Positions 16,266 through 23,326 of a stretch of DNA of 28,201 nucleotides are shown piece by piece. Positions within the stretch are counted from its first letter, which is position 1. Each line of letters starts with the position of its first letter. The notes below the pieces were generated by a model. The model was not told where the DNA came from. It did not search any database and saw only the letters and a program-made list of their open reading frames with translations. Made by a program: the position numbers and the translations under genes. This DNA is from Alphaproteobacteria bacterium (GTDB lineage: Bacteria > Pseudomonadota > Alphaproteobacteria > JAJTHO01). The stretch covers positions 1-28,201 of the forward strand of contig JAJTHO010000066.1 in NCBI GenBank assembly GCA_021297975.1, written 5' to 3'.

Positions 16266-16988
16266 ATGACACGCCCCCGCATTGCCATCACCCTCGACGC
16301 CCAGGATCCGGGCGGTTACAGCAAACAACCCTGGTACGCCGTGCGCCAGAATTACTGCGACGCTGTCCATGCCGCCGGCGGCATCCCCGTTGCCCTGCCG
16401 CATCATCCGGAGCTTGCGGAAACATACCTTGAATTCATTGACGGTATCCTGATAACAGGCGGGGATTTTGACATTCCGCCGCATTTATACGGCGAAGAAA
16501 CAGTGCACAAAACTGTGCACACCAAGGGCAACCGCACCGCTTTTGAATTTAATCTCTGCAAAGCGGCCTTGGCACAGGGCAAGCCGGTCTTGGGCATTTG
16601 CGGCGGCCAGCAGCTCCTCAATGTCGTGCTCGGCGGAACCTTGCATCAACACGTCCCCGATGCCTTCCCCGATAGCCCGCTGAAACACGAACAGCCCAAT
16701 CCCCGCACCGAAGCCGGGCACACCGTCAGCGTTAAAAACGGCACGCTTCTACAGCGCATCGTCGGCACGGAAAGCTTTGGCGTTAACAGCGCCCACCACC
16801 AAGCGGTGAAAAGCGTGGGCGCGGGCGTTGTCATCAACGCAACCGCCCCCGACGGCGTGATTGAGGGGATTGAACACCCCGGGCACGGCTTTTGCCTGGG
16901 TGTCCAGTGGCACCCGGAATACCATGTTGGCCAAGCCGACAAACAGATTTTTGAAGAGTTCCTCAAAGCCTGCACCCGCCGTGGCTGA
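16266..16988 (+). CDS. class I glutamine amidotransferase-like hydrolase (peptidase C26 / PuuD family)
   Basis: The 240-residue protein has the nucleophile Cys112 in GICGGQQLLNV and the His/Glu pair in GVQWHPE (His216, Glu218). It also has the early DGILITGGDFDIPPHLYGE block typical of the gamma-glutamyl-GABA hydrolase family. PuuD removes gamma-glutamate in putrescine breakdown, but the family is broad and no other puu genes are nearby, so the substrate is unproven. The motif is GICGG rather than the more usual GICRG. The stop overlaps the start of the next gene by eight bases, so expression is coupled. Confidence 0.85.
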   Translation: MTRPRIAITLDAQDPGGYSKQPWYAVRQNYCDAVHAAGGIPVALPHHPELAETYLEFIDGILITGGDFDIPPHLYGEETVHKTVHTKGNRTAFEFNLCKAALAQGKPVLGICGGQQLLNVVLGGTLHQHVPDAFPDSPLKHEQPNPRTEAGHTVSVKNGTLLQRIVGTESFGVNSAHHQAVKSVGAGVVINATAPDGVIEGIEHPGHGFCLGVQWHPEYHVGQADKQIFEEFLKACTRRG

Positions 16989-17709
16989 GCGCATCGCGAA
17001 AATGCTCGCGGCGCGGGGCGTTGCCTCTCGCCGGGGGGTTGAGGCACTGATTGCCGAAGGGCGCGTGCGCGTCAACGGCGCGGTGGTGACAACCCCGGCA
17101 ACACTACTCGACGGCACAGAATACATCACGGTGGATAACGCGGTTGTGGCAGGCAGCGCCCTGCCCCTCAAACTTTACCGTTTCCATAAACCCAAAGGGT
17201 GCCTCACAACCGAAAAAGACCCGGAAGGCCGCAAGACGATTTATGACTTGCTCCCCCCCGATTTGCCGCGCCTGCAGCCCATCGGGCGGCTGGATTACAA
17301 TTCCGAAGGGCTGCTGCTGATGACCACCAGCGGCGGGTTGAAACGTTTTTTTGAGCTGCCGAAAAACGCGCTGGAGCGCTGTTACCGCGTGCGCGTGCAT
17401 GGCCGGGTTGAGCCGGAGGCGCTGGAAAGCCTGAAAGAGGGCATCACCATCGACGGCGTGCGCTATGAGCCGATACTCGCTGAATTCGAACGCCAGCAAG
17501 GCGCCAACGCGTGGTTGAACTTCACCCTCCATGAGGGCAAAAACCGCGAAATCCGTAAAGTGTGTGAGGCGCTGGGCTACACCGTCAACCGGCTGATTCG
17601 AACCCGCTATGGCGGCTTCTCACTCGGAACCCTGCCGATTGGCGGCTTTGCCGAAGTGCACCGCAAGATTATTGAAGAACTCATGCCCGAAAGCTTAGAG
17701 GGTCTCTAA
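16981..17709 (+). CDS. RluB/RsuA-type 23S/16S rRNA pseudouridine synthase
   Basis: GTG 16981 gives a 242-residue protein that starts directly with an S4 RNA-binding domain (RIAKMLAARGVASRRGVEAL...GRVRVNG). The catalytic domain contains KPKGCLTTEKDPEGRKTIYD and the active-site GRLDYNSEGLLLMT with Asp105. The ending ENREIRKV-type block is present as GKNREIRKVCEALG. It should isomerise a uridine in rRNA; RluB (23S U2605) is the closest by context. The frame stays open upstream to 16861, but that part lies inside the preceding gene. It overlaps the hydrolase by eight bases and is followed by rsmD, another rRNA modification gene. Confidence 0.9.
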   Translation: MAERIAKMLAARGVASRRGVEALIAEGRVRVNGAVVTTPATLLDGTEYITVDNAVVAGSALPLKLYRFHKPKGCLTTEKDPEGRKTIYDLLPPDLPRLQPIGRLDYNSEGLLLMTTSGGLKRFFELPKNALERCYRVRVHGRVEPEALESLKEGITIDGVRYEPILAEFERQQGANAWLNFTLHEGKNREIRKVCEALGYTVNRLIRTRYGGFSLGTLPIGGFAEVHRKIIEELMPESLEGL

Positions 17710-17736
17710 TATGCTAATAATATGGTTAAAAAATGT

Positions 17737-17844
17737 GTCATCTCGACCGAAAGCCGCAAAGCGGCTGAAGTGGAGAGATCTTTTTCAAGATAAAAGGAGA
17801 TCTCTCGACTCCGCAAGGCGCTGCCTTGCTCCGCTCGAGATGAC
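17737..17844. repeat. 108-bp palindromic intergenic element (GTCATCTCGA ... TCGAGATGAC)
   Basis: The ends GTCATCTCGA and TCGAGATGAC are perfect 10-bp inverted repeats. Inside are a hairpin GCCGC-AAA-GCGGC, then AGAGATCT and AGATCTCT arms, and a second hairpin AAGGC-GCT-GCCTT. It fills the gap between the rluB-type gene and rsmD. The layout matches the element at 26098-26212 and is that of a non-coding dispersed repeat or MITE-like unit. Confidence 0.8.
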
Positions 17845-17874
17845 GCCCTTCTTTTATCAGACAGAGCAATAATC

Positions 17875-18432
17875 ATGCGCATTATCGGCGGCCAGCGGCG
17901 CGGCAAAATCCTTCTCTCCCCCCCGGATGACAGCATCCGCCCCACCAGCGACCGGGCGCGGGAATCGCTGTTTAATATCCTGTTGCATCGGTTTTTTCCC
18001 GGTGGGCTTGAGGCGATGCACTGGCTGGATTTATTTTGCGGCACCGGGGCGGTTGCGTGTGAGGCTTTATCACGCGGCGTTTTGGCCGCAACCCTTATTG
18101 ATGAAAACGAAGGCGCGCTGCAGATTGCGCGTAAAAACGTGGCTGCCTGCGGCTTTTCAAGCGCCGCCACCTTCCGCCGGGTGGACGCCCTCGCCTTTAT
18201 CAACCACGGGGATTTAACCCCCTACGGTATTATTTTTGCCGATCCGCCCTATCAAACCACTAAAGCGCAGCAGGCGCTGGATGCTGTTGCGGTCAGTACG
18301 TTTACCGGGATTTTCATCCTAGAGACCGATGCAAAACTCGCTCTTACAACCCCCGAAGGCACGGAATGCCTGCTGCTGCGCCGGTATGGCAAGGGGCAGT
18401 TGAGCTTTTGGCAAAAAGCCAACAAAGCGTAA
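17875..18432 (+). CDS. rsmD: 16S rRNA (guanine966-N2)-methyltransferase
   Basis: The 185-residue protein begins MRIIGGQRRGKILLSPPDDS and has RPTSDRARESLFNIL, the SAM-binding LDLFCGTGAV (51-60) and the catalytic ADPPY (122-126). All are in the order of RsmD, which methylates G966 in the 30S head. The length is typical. It lies downstream of the rluB-type gene, separated by the palindromic element. Its start ATG follows CAATAATC, with no strong Shine-Dalgarno. Confidence 0.94.
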   Translation: MRIIGGQRRGKILLSPPDDSIRPTSDRARESLFNILLHRFFPGGLEAMHWLDLFCGTGAVACEALSRGVLAATLIDENEGALQIARKNVAACGFSSAATFRRVDALAFINHGDLTPYGIIFADPPYQTTKAQQALDAVAVSTFTGIFILETDAKLALTTPEGTECLLLRRYGKGQLSFWQKANKA

Positions 18433-18442
18433 CGGTTTTTTA

Positions 18443-18465
18443 AGCATCAGGTGTCTAGCATCAGG
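18443..18465. repeat. direct repeat AGCATCAGG x2 before the outer-membrane gene
   Basis: AGCATCAGG occurs twice with a 14-base period (AAGCATCAGGTGTCTAGCAT then CAGG) just upstream of the 18486 gene. Such spacing can be a regulator site, but chance is possible. Confidence 0.35.
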
Positions 18466-18485
18466 AAAATAACGATGGAGCACCC

Positions 18486-19247
18486 ATGCGCTTTTTCCTG
18501 GCGCTACTTATTCTGACCACCGCGCTGCTGGCAACCGCTGCGAACGCGCAAACGCGCCTCCGCGCCCCCACCGATAGCAAATGGCGCGGCAGCTTCCTTG
18601 CGGGCTATGATTTCACCGTCTCTGGCAATGTGCTCAGCCGCGCCGAAGGCTCAATTCTCGGCCTGCCCACCACCACCAACGGCGTTAAATGGGGCGATGC
18701 GTACGGCACACCTTTAGCGTTTGGTTTTGATTTCGCCTACGCCAACACGCAGCTCACCGAAATTTTTGGCCGCATCACACTAACCCAAGCCGACGGCAAA
18801 AGCCTGACGATTGGCGAAAGCGGCGGCATCCCGCTTTTAGCAGAATTTGACAGCTACAGCGAATTTGGCGTCCTCGGCGGGTATCGCTGGTATTTCCCCG
18901 AAGCCTCGCAATTCAATCTGCTCACCCCTTATGCGGGCGCGTTTTTTGGGCTTAAATATGTTGCGGCGGTTAATGCCGATATCTCTGCCCCCGCCGCGCC
19001 CTTTGCCTTTAATAATCAAGAGCTTTACAGCAGCGGCTTTATCCCCAGCGTTGGCTTTAACATCGGTCTCCTCTACCCCACCACCAGCAATTTTGCCCTT
19101 GGTATTGAAACCGGGCTGACCTATCAGCTCAGCCCGAAATCGGGGGAAACCGATTTTAACGGCAGCGCCACGGGACTAGAAAAACTCAGCAGCGGCGGCG
19201 GGAAGATTATTATTCCGGTGACGTTCCGGGCGACGTTGAAGATGTAA
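18486..19247 (+). CDS. outer-membrane beta-barrel protein (porin-like, small)
   Basis: The 253-residue protein has a signal peptide (1-21, cleavage after AANA) and a mature chain of alternating hydrophobic/polar strands with aromatic ends, such as WRGSFLAGYDFTVSG, TPLAFGFDFAYANT, EFGVLGGYRWYFP, YAGAFFGLKYVAAV, SVGFNIGLLYPTT and FALGIETGLTYQLS. This fits an eight- to ten-strand barrel of the opacity/OmpW type. It ends IIIPVTFRATLKM, so the usual terminal Phe is replaced by Met; the last aromatic is six residues earlier. GGAG precedes the ATG. Ligand and function are unknown. Confidence 0.75.
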   Translation: MRFFLALLILTTALLATAANAQTRLRAPTDSKWRGSFLAGYDFTVSGNVLSRAEGSILGLPTTTNGVKWGDAYGTPLAFGFDFAYANTQLTEIFGRITLTQADGKSLTIGESGGIPLLAEFDSYSEFGVLGGYRWYFPEASQFNLLTPYAGAFFGLKYVAAVNADISAPAAPFAFNNQELYSSGFIPSVGFNIGLLYPTTSNFALGIETGLTYQLSPKSGETDFNGSATGLEKLSSGGGKIIIPVTFRATLKM

Positions 19248-19566
19248 AGCCTTAGCGGGAGCCGACTCCAAAAAAAAGTGAGCGCGTTACAAGGCTACAC
19301 CGCGCCAAACAACGTGTGGGTTAAAGCTGATGCCGCACGATATTGCGAATCAACGCTGATTACTTCGAAATATGTACTCTGCCGATACTGCGCTGAATCG
19401 TTTTCAGGAACTGTTTGGGGATAATCATATCAGTATCGACAGTGATCATCGGCTACGGGCAGGCAATGCCCGTGAGGGTTTCAAAGGGTTGCATCTGTTT
19501 TTTATACGGTGCGCATAGAGAAAAGGGCAAGGCTGGTATAGTGCGCTGCATGCCGCAGAATCGAAT
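19248..19566. other. non-coding gap with possible degenerate coding remnant
   Basis: No convincing gene is visible in these 319 bases. A 48-codon frame runs from ATG 19372 to TAG 19516 (MYSADTALNRFQELFGDNHI...) without a ribosome-binding site. An in-frame stop separates it from similar-looking residues upstream (KLMPHDIANQR), so it may be a decayed gene. A perfect hairpin ACGGGCA-GGCAA-TGCCCGT lies at 19455-19473, with no T-run on either strand. The stretch lies between the GC-rich housekeeping side and the AT-rich operon at 19567. Confidence 0.4.
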
Positions 19567-21162
19567 TCAAGACCTCGATCTTTTGCTCTGTAAGATGCCG
19601 GATATTTGATTGGCGTTAGCTTCAGCATACTTACCCATAGGCGAAAAACGAAGATTGGTAAAATTACATGAGGCCTCCGCAACTGTTTGATTGCGGTAAT
19701 GATTCGTCAATATGTCCACATTGAAAGATTCTGGAGAATCTGGGCAAAGCTGCCCCAAGAGATCAAAGAATTCAGTCCAATTCCAAATAGGTGCAGCCCA
19801 CTCATTGTGTTGACTTTCAATCAATATATCAGCCAGCTGCCCATCGCCGATTTCGCGAGCATACCCGGACAGAATTTTTCTAATCCACGGCTGATACGCA
19901 ATCTGCATATTGCCACCAGCTGTCTTGCATTGTGACAACGCTAATGGTGCAAATATCATAAATAGACTTGGACTTATGTTTCCAGCTTCAAGCTCGCCTG
20001 CAATAATATCTGGATCAACGCGGATCGAATACGGTCGGGATTTTGAGGCGCTCAAAAGTTCACCACTATCATGATCAAGGCGCATAGATCTTATTTCAGG
20101 ACCCCTAGTGTCCCAAAAAAAATCCGTTCCCTTGCTAAGATATTGAGGGGATGGAGAAAAATTTCCGTCCGGATAAAGATCAATGGCGTTGTATTCTTCC
20201 AATATTTTCCAGCCAATACCCTGCAGCAATGAAGCGTTTTCATAATTTGATAAAATATGGTTAAGTATACTGCTCTTCTCACGCAGATGAGAGGCACAAA
20301 GCATTCTATCAAAGCGATTATCTAACTGTATAGGAACAGCATCACCAGAAGGTCGAAATACCTTTTGCCACAAAACATGATTCCCCAGAGAAAAAACATC
20401 CAGAGCCGACGACTGCGCGGGAATACCTCGTAATACCTCATAAACATCTTCAGCAAAAGCCCTCAAATTAGGTGAACCACTATTATTTATACTATTTGGA
20501 TGGTTGCGAAGAACAAAGGCAATGTCAGGTTCATTTGTCGAGTGAACACCACATACACTCAATTTTTCCGCCTTTTTATTCCCTATAGGCCGCCCCGCCT
20601 GAGCAAGAACAAGTACACGCCCACCACCTGGGTTGCGGACAATATTAGGGCCAAACTGCATATTGCTACTACCTGGATTATCCGGGTCAATCAATCCATG
20701 AGCCTTGTCCAACATTTTGACAACGCTGCTGCTACGCATCGCTGGAAAGCGTTTACCTGCTGCCTTTGCACCCATGAAATATAGGGTTTTTGGATAAAGT
20801 TCTAAGGGATTCGTATCAAGTTCAGTATGGGGGGTCGTTAAAAATACTGGGCTTTGGCGAAATTCTTGAACAGCGGCATCAATCGTGGATTCATCATACA
20901 ATGGGCTATTTTTTATTTGTCTATAGCCGTTAATTCTCCCAAAAAATTCCCTCACGGATCTTTCATAGGCATCAAAAAGAAGACGTTCTGCAAGCAGTAC
21001 TTGAGTGTGTTGAGCGCGGTTCGAAGGCTCAAATATGCTTGCTGCATAAGCAGCCACACTAACATTTTCATAGCGATACAATTTATCAGCCTGCTGCGCA
21101 TTAAATGCTCCCAAGACAGCGATTATCTGACCATTGTGGATTTCAATACTATTTTCAGCCAT
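19567..21162 (-). CDS. unknown 531-residue protein coupled to an aminotransferase
   Basis: The start is ATG 21162, which shares one base with the aminotransferase stop (TGATG), so translation is coupled. I do not recognise the family. It has no signal peptide or membrane helix and looks like a soluble, possibly multi-domain enzyme. The N-terminus (IEIHNGQIIAVLGAFNAQQA) is beta/alpha-like. A conserved-looking stretch at about 150-220 contains YFMGAKAAGKRFPAM and NPGGGRVLVLAQAGRPIG. The middle has many polar and Asn residues, and a later stretch reads FFWDTRGPEIRSM, RPYSIRVDPDIIAGELEAG and APLALSQCKTAGGNMQ. GAKAAGKR is not a true P-loop (no Ser/Thr after GK). Codon use is AT-rich. The pairing with a PLP enzyme hints at a small-molecule pathway. 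Confidence 0.75.
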   Translation of the reverse strand: MAENSIEIHNGQIIAVLGAFNAQQADKLYRYENVSVAAYAASIFEPSNRAQHTQVLLAERLLFDAYERSVREFFGRINGYRQIKNSPLYDESTIDAAVQEFRQSPVFLTTPHTELDTNPLELYPKTLYFMGAKAAGKRFPAMRSSSVVKMLDKAHGLIDPDNPGSSNMQFGPNIVRNPGGGRVLVLAQAGRPIGNKKAEKLSVCGVHSTNEPDIAFVLRNHPNSINNSGSPNLRAFAEDVYEVLRGIPAQSSALDVFSLGNHVLWQKVFRPSGDAVPIQLDNRFDRMLCASHLREKSSILNHILSNYENASLLQGIGWKILEEYNAIDLYPDGNFSPSPQYLSKGTDFFWDTRGPEIRSMRLDHDSGELLSASKSRPYSIRVDPDIIAGELEAGNISPSLFMIFAPLALSQCKTAGGNMQIAYQPWIRKILSGYAREIGDGQLADILIESQHNEWAAPIWNWTEFFDLLGQLCPDSPESFNVDILTNHYRNQTVAEASCNFTNLRFSPMGKYAEANANQISGILQSKRSRS

Positions 21163-22490
21163 CACATACTTCTTTCTTCTATCATATTGCGCATAAGGCA
21201 CTGGTAAGGCTGCTGAATATTCAAAAGTGCCTCTTCCATTTTTCTAAATCCTTCCGCTATTGTATCCGAAGAGGCACTGCCATAAACCACCCTGAAACTG
21301 TGATTATCAATACCGCAACCAAACAGAGGGTAAAATTTCACCCCATAATGCCCCGCAAGCCAGTCAAAAGTTTCTAACGATGTAGATGCCTGAATTGTCC
21401 TCTCGGGATCTGTGAGGAGCAAACAACTATCAATTTCACGAATAGTGAATGCGGCACTATAACCCGCTTGCGGCTTGTGAATCAGTTCAATGCCCCAATG
21501 CGGGTATTTTTCAGCTAATGCCCGTATAAGATTGCAAACCAATTCTGTTTTATCTTGGTAAACTTCCCTAGTTTTTCTCAGAAACGGCTCTTGGTCATTT
21601 CCCATAATAGCTTTTGCAGCCGCAATATGCATACTCGTAGTAGTTCGAAAAACTCGCCCCAAATATTCACTCACATAAAATTTCAAGCTCGCTGGCATTC
21701 GCGCAAGAGCTAAACTATTCTGCAAGTTTCCATAACTCTTCGATAGTGGAAGAACAGATATTATATGATCATGATGTTTTGAAGCTGATAAAAGAGAAAC
21801 ATGAGAATTGTCGTATACAGTTTCACGATAAACTTCGTCAGTAAAAATATAACAGCCATTGCTACGGCAAACGTCTGAAATAGCAAGAAGCTCCTCCTCG
21901 TTATACACATGACCAAGGATGGTTGGGTTTTCTAATACAAGCAGGGCAGCCTTTTCTTGTAGATGCACTTTTTGCTCTTCAAAAAAAATCTCTAATGTAT
22001 CAGGCGTTAACTTGAATTGACTGTTAGCGGTGCGTGGCATGAAAATAGCGTTGGGTATATGCCCGAGAACCTTCCCTGCGCATAAGCTGTAAAGACTGTA
22101 TGCCCCCTGAGGAATGATCGCTACCGTATCATTTTTCCATCCAACCTCAAAATTACCGTCAGGAAAATTTTTAAAACGACTTAAATTTCTGAGCACTTCC
22201 TCAAATATTCCAAAAGTACTCTCTGCGATCTGAAATTCTTCTGAAGGTATCGCCTGAGCATGCTCTCCCAAAAATTTCTGCGCAGCAAATAATCGGAGAT
22301 CTCTTAAAAAGTGTTCATCTAAATTAGGCAAATTGGTATGATCTGTATTCTGAATGCACTCGACCTGCATTCTCAAAATATAGGGGTTAGCAATTGCAGA
22401 GTCGCCCGTAAGCAAATTTATAGCACCAGGATATGAGTAAGTAGCAGCATCTTGCAGACGTGCATTTTGATATAAATTAACATTGCTCAT
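21162..22490 (-). CDS. class I/II PLP-dependent aminotransferase
   Basis: The 442-residue protein has a fold type I aminotransferase layout: LENPTILGHVYNEEELLAIS (the NP-x-G region, with ILG instead of TGx), then FTDEVYRETVYD (Asp218 binding the PLP pyridine, Tyr221) and LPLSKSYGN with Lys251 as the PLP Schiff base. A late Arg in HSFRVVYGS is the expected carboxylate contact. The length is normal to slightly long. Substrate cannot be told from sequence. The chain begins MSNVNLYQNARLQDAATYSY. It is the first gene of an AT-rich two-gene operon. Its ATG lies six bases after a good -10 box and has no Shine-Dalgarno. Confidence 0.88.
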   Translation of the reverse strand: MSNVNLYQNARLQDAATYSYPGAINLLTGDSAIANPYILRMQVECIQNTDHTNLPNLDEHFLRDLRLFAAQKFLGEHAQAIPSEEFQIAESTFGIFEEVLRNLSRFKNFPDGNFEVGWKNDTVAIIPQGAYSLYSLCAGKVLGHIPNAIFMPRTANSQFKLTPDTLEIFFEEQKVHLQEKAALLVLENPTILGHVYNEEELLAISDVCRSNGCYIFTDEVYRETVYDNSHVSLLSASKHHDHIISVLPLSKSYGNLQNSLALARMPASLKFYVSEYLGRVFRTTTSMHIAAAKAIMGNDQEPFLRKTREVYQDKTELVCNLIRALAEKYPHWGIELIHKPQAGYSAAFTIREIDSCLLLTDPERTIQASTSLETFDWLAGHYGVKFYPLFGCGIDNHSFRVVYGSASSDTIAEGFRKMEEALLNIQQPYQCLMRNMIEERSM

Positions 22491-22525
22491 TTACTTAATA
22501 TAAAGTATTTATTATATAATATCAA
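22491..22525 (-). promoter_or_regulatory. promoter of the aminotransferase operon (predicted leaderless)
   Basis: On the minus strand TTGATA (22525-22520), a 17-base spacer and TATATT (22502-22497) each match the consensus at five of six bases. Six bases (AAGTAA) separate the -10 box from ATG 22490, the same spacing as in the three TA modules. Confidence 0.65.
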
Positions 22526-22569
22526 TATAATTATTTACTTTTTCACATTCTGGCGCTTCTAAATGTACT

Positions 22570-22646
22570 TGGTCGGGGCGAGAGGATTCGAACCTCCGGC
22601 CTCCTGCTCCCGAAGCAGGCGCGCTACCAGGCTGCGCTACGCCCCG
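22570..22646 (-). tRNA. tRNA-Pro (CGG)
   Basis: The minus strand folds into a complete cloverleaf: acceptor CGGGGCG/CGCCCCG, D-arm AGCGCAGCCTGGTAGCGC, anticodon stem CCTGC/GCAGG with loop TTCGGGA (anticodon CGG), T-arm GGAGGTTCGAATCCTCT, discriminator A and encoded CCA. It is 77 bases long. Its 3' end faces the AT-rich aminotransferase operon. Confidence 0.97.
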
Positions 22647-22743
22647 CAAACCAGGAAATGGTGTATAAACAACCCCGATCTAAAACGCAACATTTACCCT
22701 TGCTCTTGCCGTGAATTTCTGGTTTGTAGTGCGTCTCAGGCGC

Positions 22744-22818
22744 GGGCAGTTAGCTCAGCGGTAGAGCACTGCCTTCACACGGCAGGGGCCACAGGTTCGA
22801 TCCCTGTACTGCCCACCA
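22744..22818 (+). tRNA. tRNA-Val (CAC)
   Basis: Acceptor GGGCAGT/ACTGCCC, D-arm AGCTCAGCGGTAGAGC, anticodon stem CTGCC/GGCAG with loop TTCACAC (anticodon CAC), T-arm ACAGGTTCGATCCCTGT, discriminator A and CCA. It is 75 bases long. It reads codon GTG and lies 106 bases before the second tRNA-Val. Confidence 0.97.
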
Positions 22819-22924
22819 TCGGAATTCTTCGGAATTCAGAATGGTGGATTCAGAAAGGCCAGCGCGCTGGTTGCCTCCTGTTCTTGTGGAACAGAACGGC
22901 GACTGGGATAGAAGGAAGACTTTA

Positions 22925-22999
22925 GGGCGTTTAGCTCAGCGGTAGAGCGTCTCGTTTACACCGAGGTGGTCGGCGGTTCAAATCCGTCAACGCCCACCA
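22925..22999 (+). tRNA. tRNA-Val (TAC)
   Basis: Acceptor GGGCGTT/AACGCCC, D-arm AGCTCAGCGGTAGAGC, anticodon stem TCTCG/CGAGG with loop TTTACAC (anticodon TAC), T-arm CGGCGGTTCAAATCCGTC, discriminator A and CCA. It is 75 bases long. Its 3' part is copied once more about 82 bases downstream. Confidence 0.97.
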
Positions 23000-23122
23000 G
23001 CCTAAGGTTTTTCAGGAACCGCCTTGGTTTATGTTTTGCGTGCAAACGCACGCGGGGGCTCAAATCCGTCAACGCCCACCAGCCTAAGGTTTTTTAGAAT
23101 CGCGTTGGTTTTATGGGTACGT
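22976..23122 (+). repeat. 82-bp tandem duplication of the tRNA-Val(TAC) 3' end and flank
   Basis: CAAATCCGTCAACGCCCACC and the following AGCCTAAGGTTTTT at 22979-23012 occur again at 23061-23094. Beyond that the two copies remain similar but degenerate (CAGGAACCGCCTTGGTTTAT versus AGAATCGCGTTGGTTTTAT). The second copy has no acceptor 5' half, D-arm or anticodon arm, so it is not a tRNA. It may come from unequal recombination or mark an old integration site. From 23123 to 23176 I see nothing further. Confidence 0.85.
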
Positions 23123-23176
23123 TCAAGCGCACAGGTTTATAGAGTCATTCCCAATGAAAACGCCCCTTTGTCACAG

Positions 23177-23257
23177 GCGTCACTGCGAGGAGCTTTGCTC
23201 CGAAGCAGTCTATTGAAATCAATAAGATGGATTGCTTCGCTGCGCTCGCAAAGACGC
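23177..23257. repeat. 81-bp imperfect palindromic intergenic element
   Basis: GCGTCACTGCGAGGAGC at the left end is mirrored by GCTGCGCTCGCAAAGACGC at the right end, with inner arms CGAAGCAGTCTATTG and GATGGATTGCTTCG. The GTCACTGCGAGGAGC...GAAGCAATC theme is a widespread type of bacterial dispersed repeat. It lies between the tRNA genes and secA. The remaining bases to 23326 contain no visible gene. Confidence 0.72.
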
Positions 23258-23326
23258 TGCAACTACGGGGCTATTTTATTTGGAAGCACTATAAATTTGA
23301 AGCCGCCCACTAACGCCGATCAGCCT

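Noticed and set aside
20600..20800. A possible P-loop (GAKAAGKR) in the unknown 531-residue protein
   Set aside because: The residue after GK is Arg, not Ser or Thr, so the nucleotide-binding loop is not satisfied.
19248..22646. An integrated island with att copies of the tRNA-Pro 3' end
   Set aside because: I looked for a second copy of GGTTCGAATCCTCTCGCCCC in 19248-19566 and saw none, so integration at the tRNA is only suggested by position and composition.
22563..22925. A 120-codon plus-strand frame spanning the tRNA-Pro and tRNA-Val genes
   Set aside because: The bases are accounted for by two tRNA cloverleaves; translated tRNA sequence is a known false gene type.
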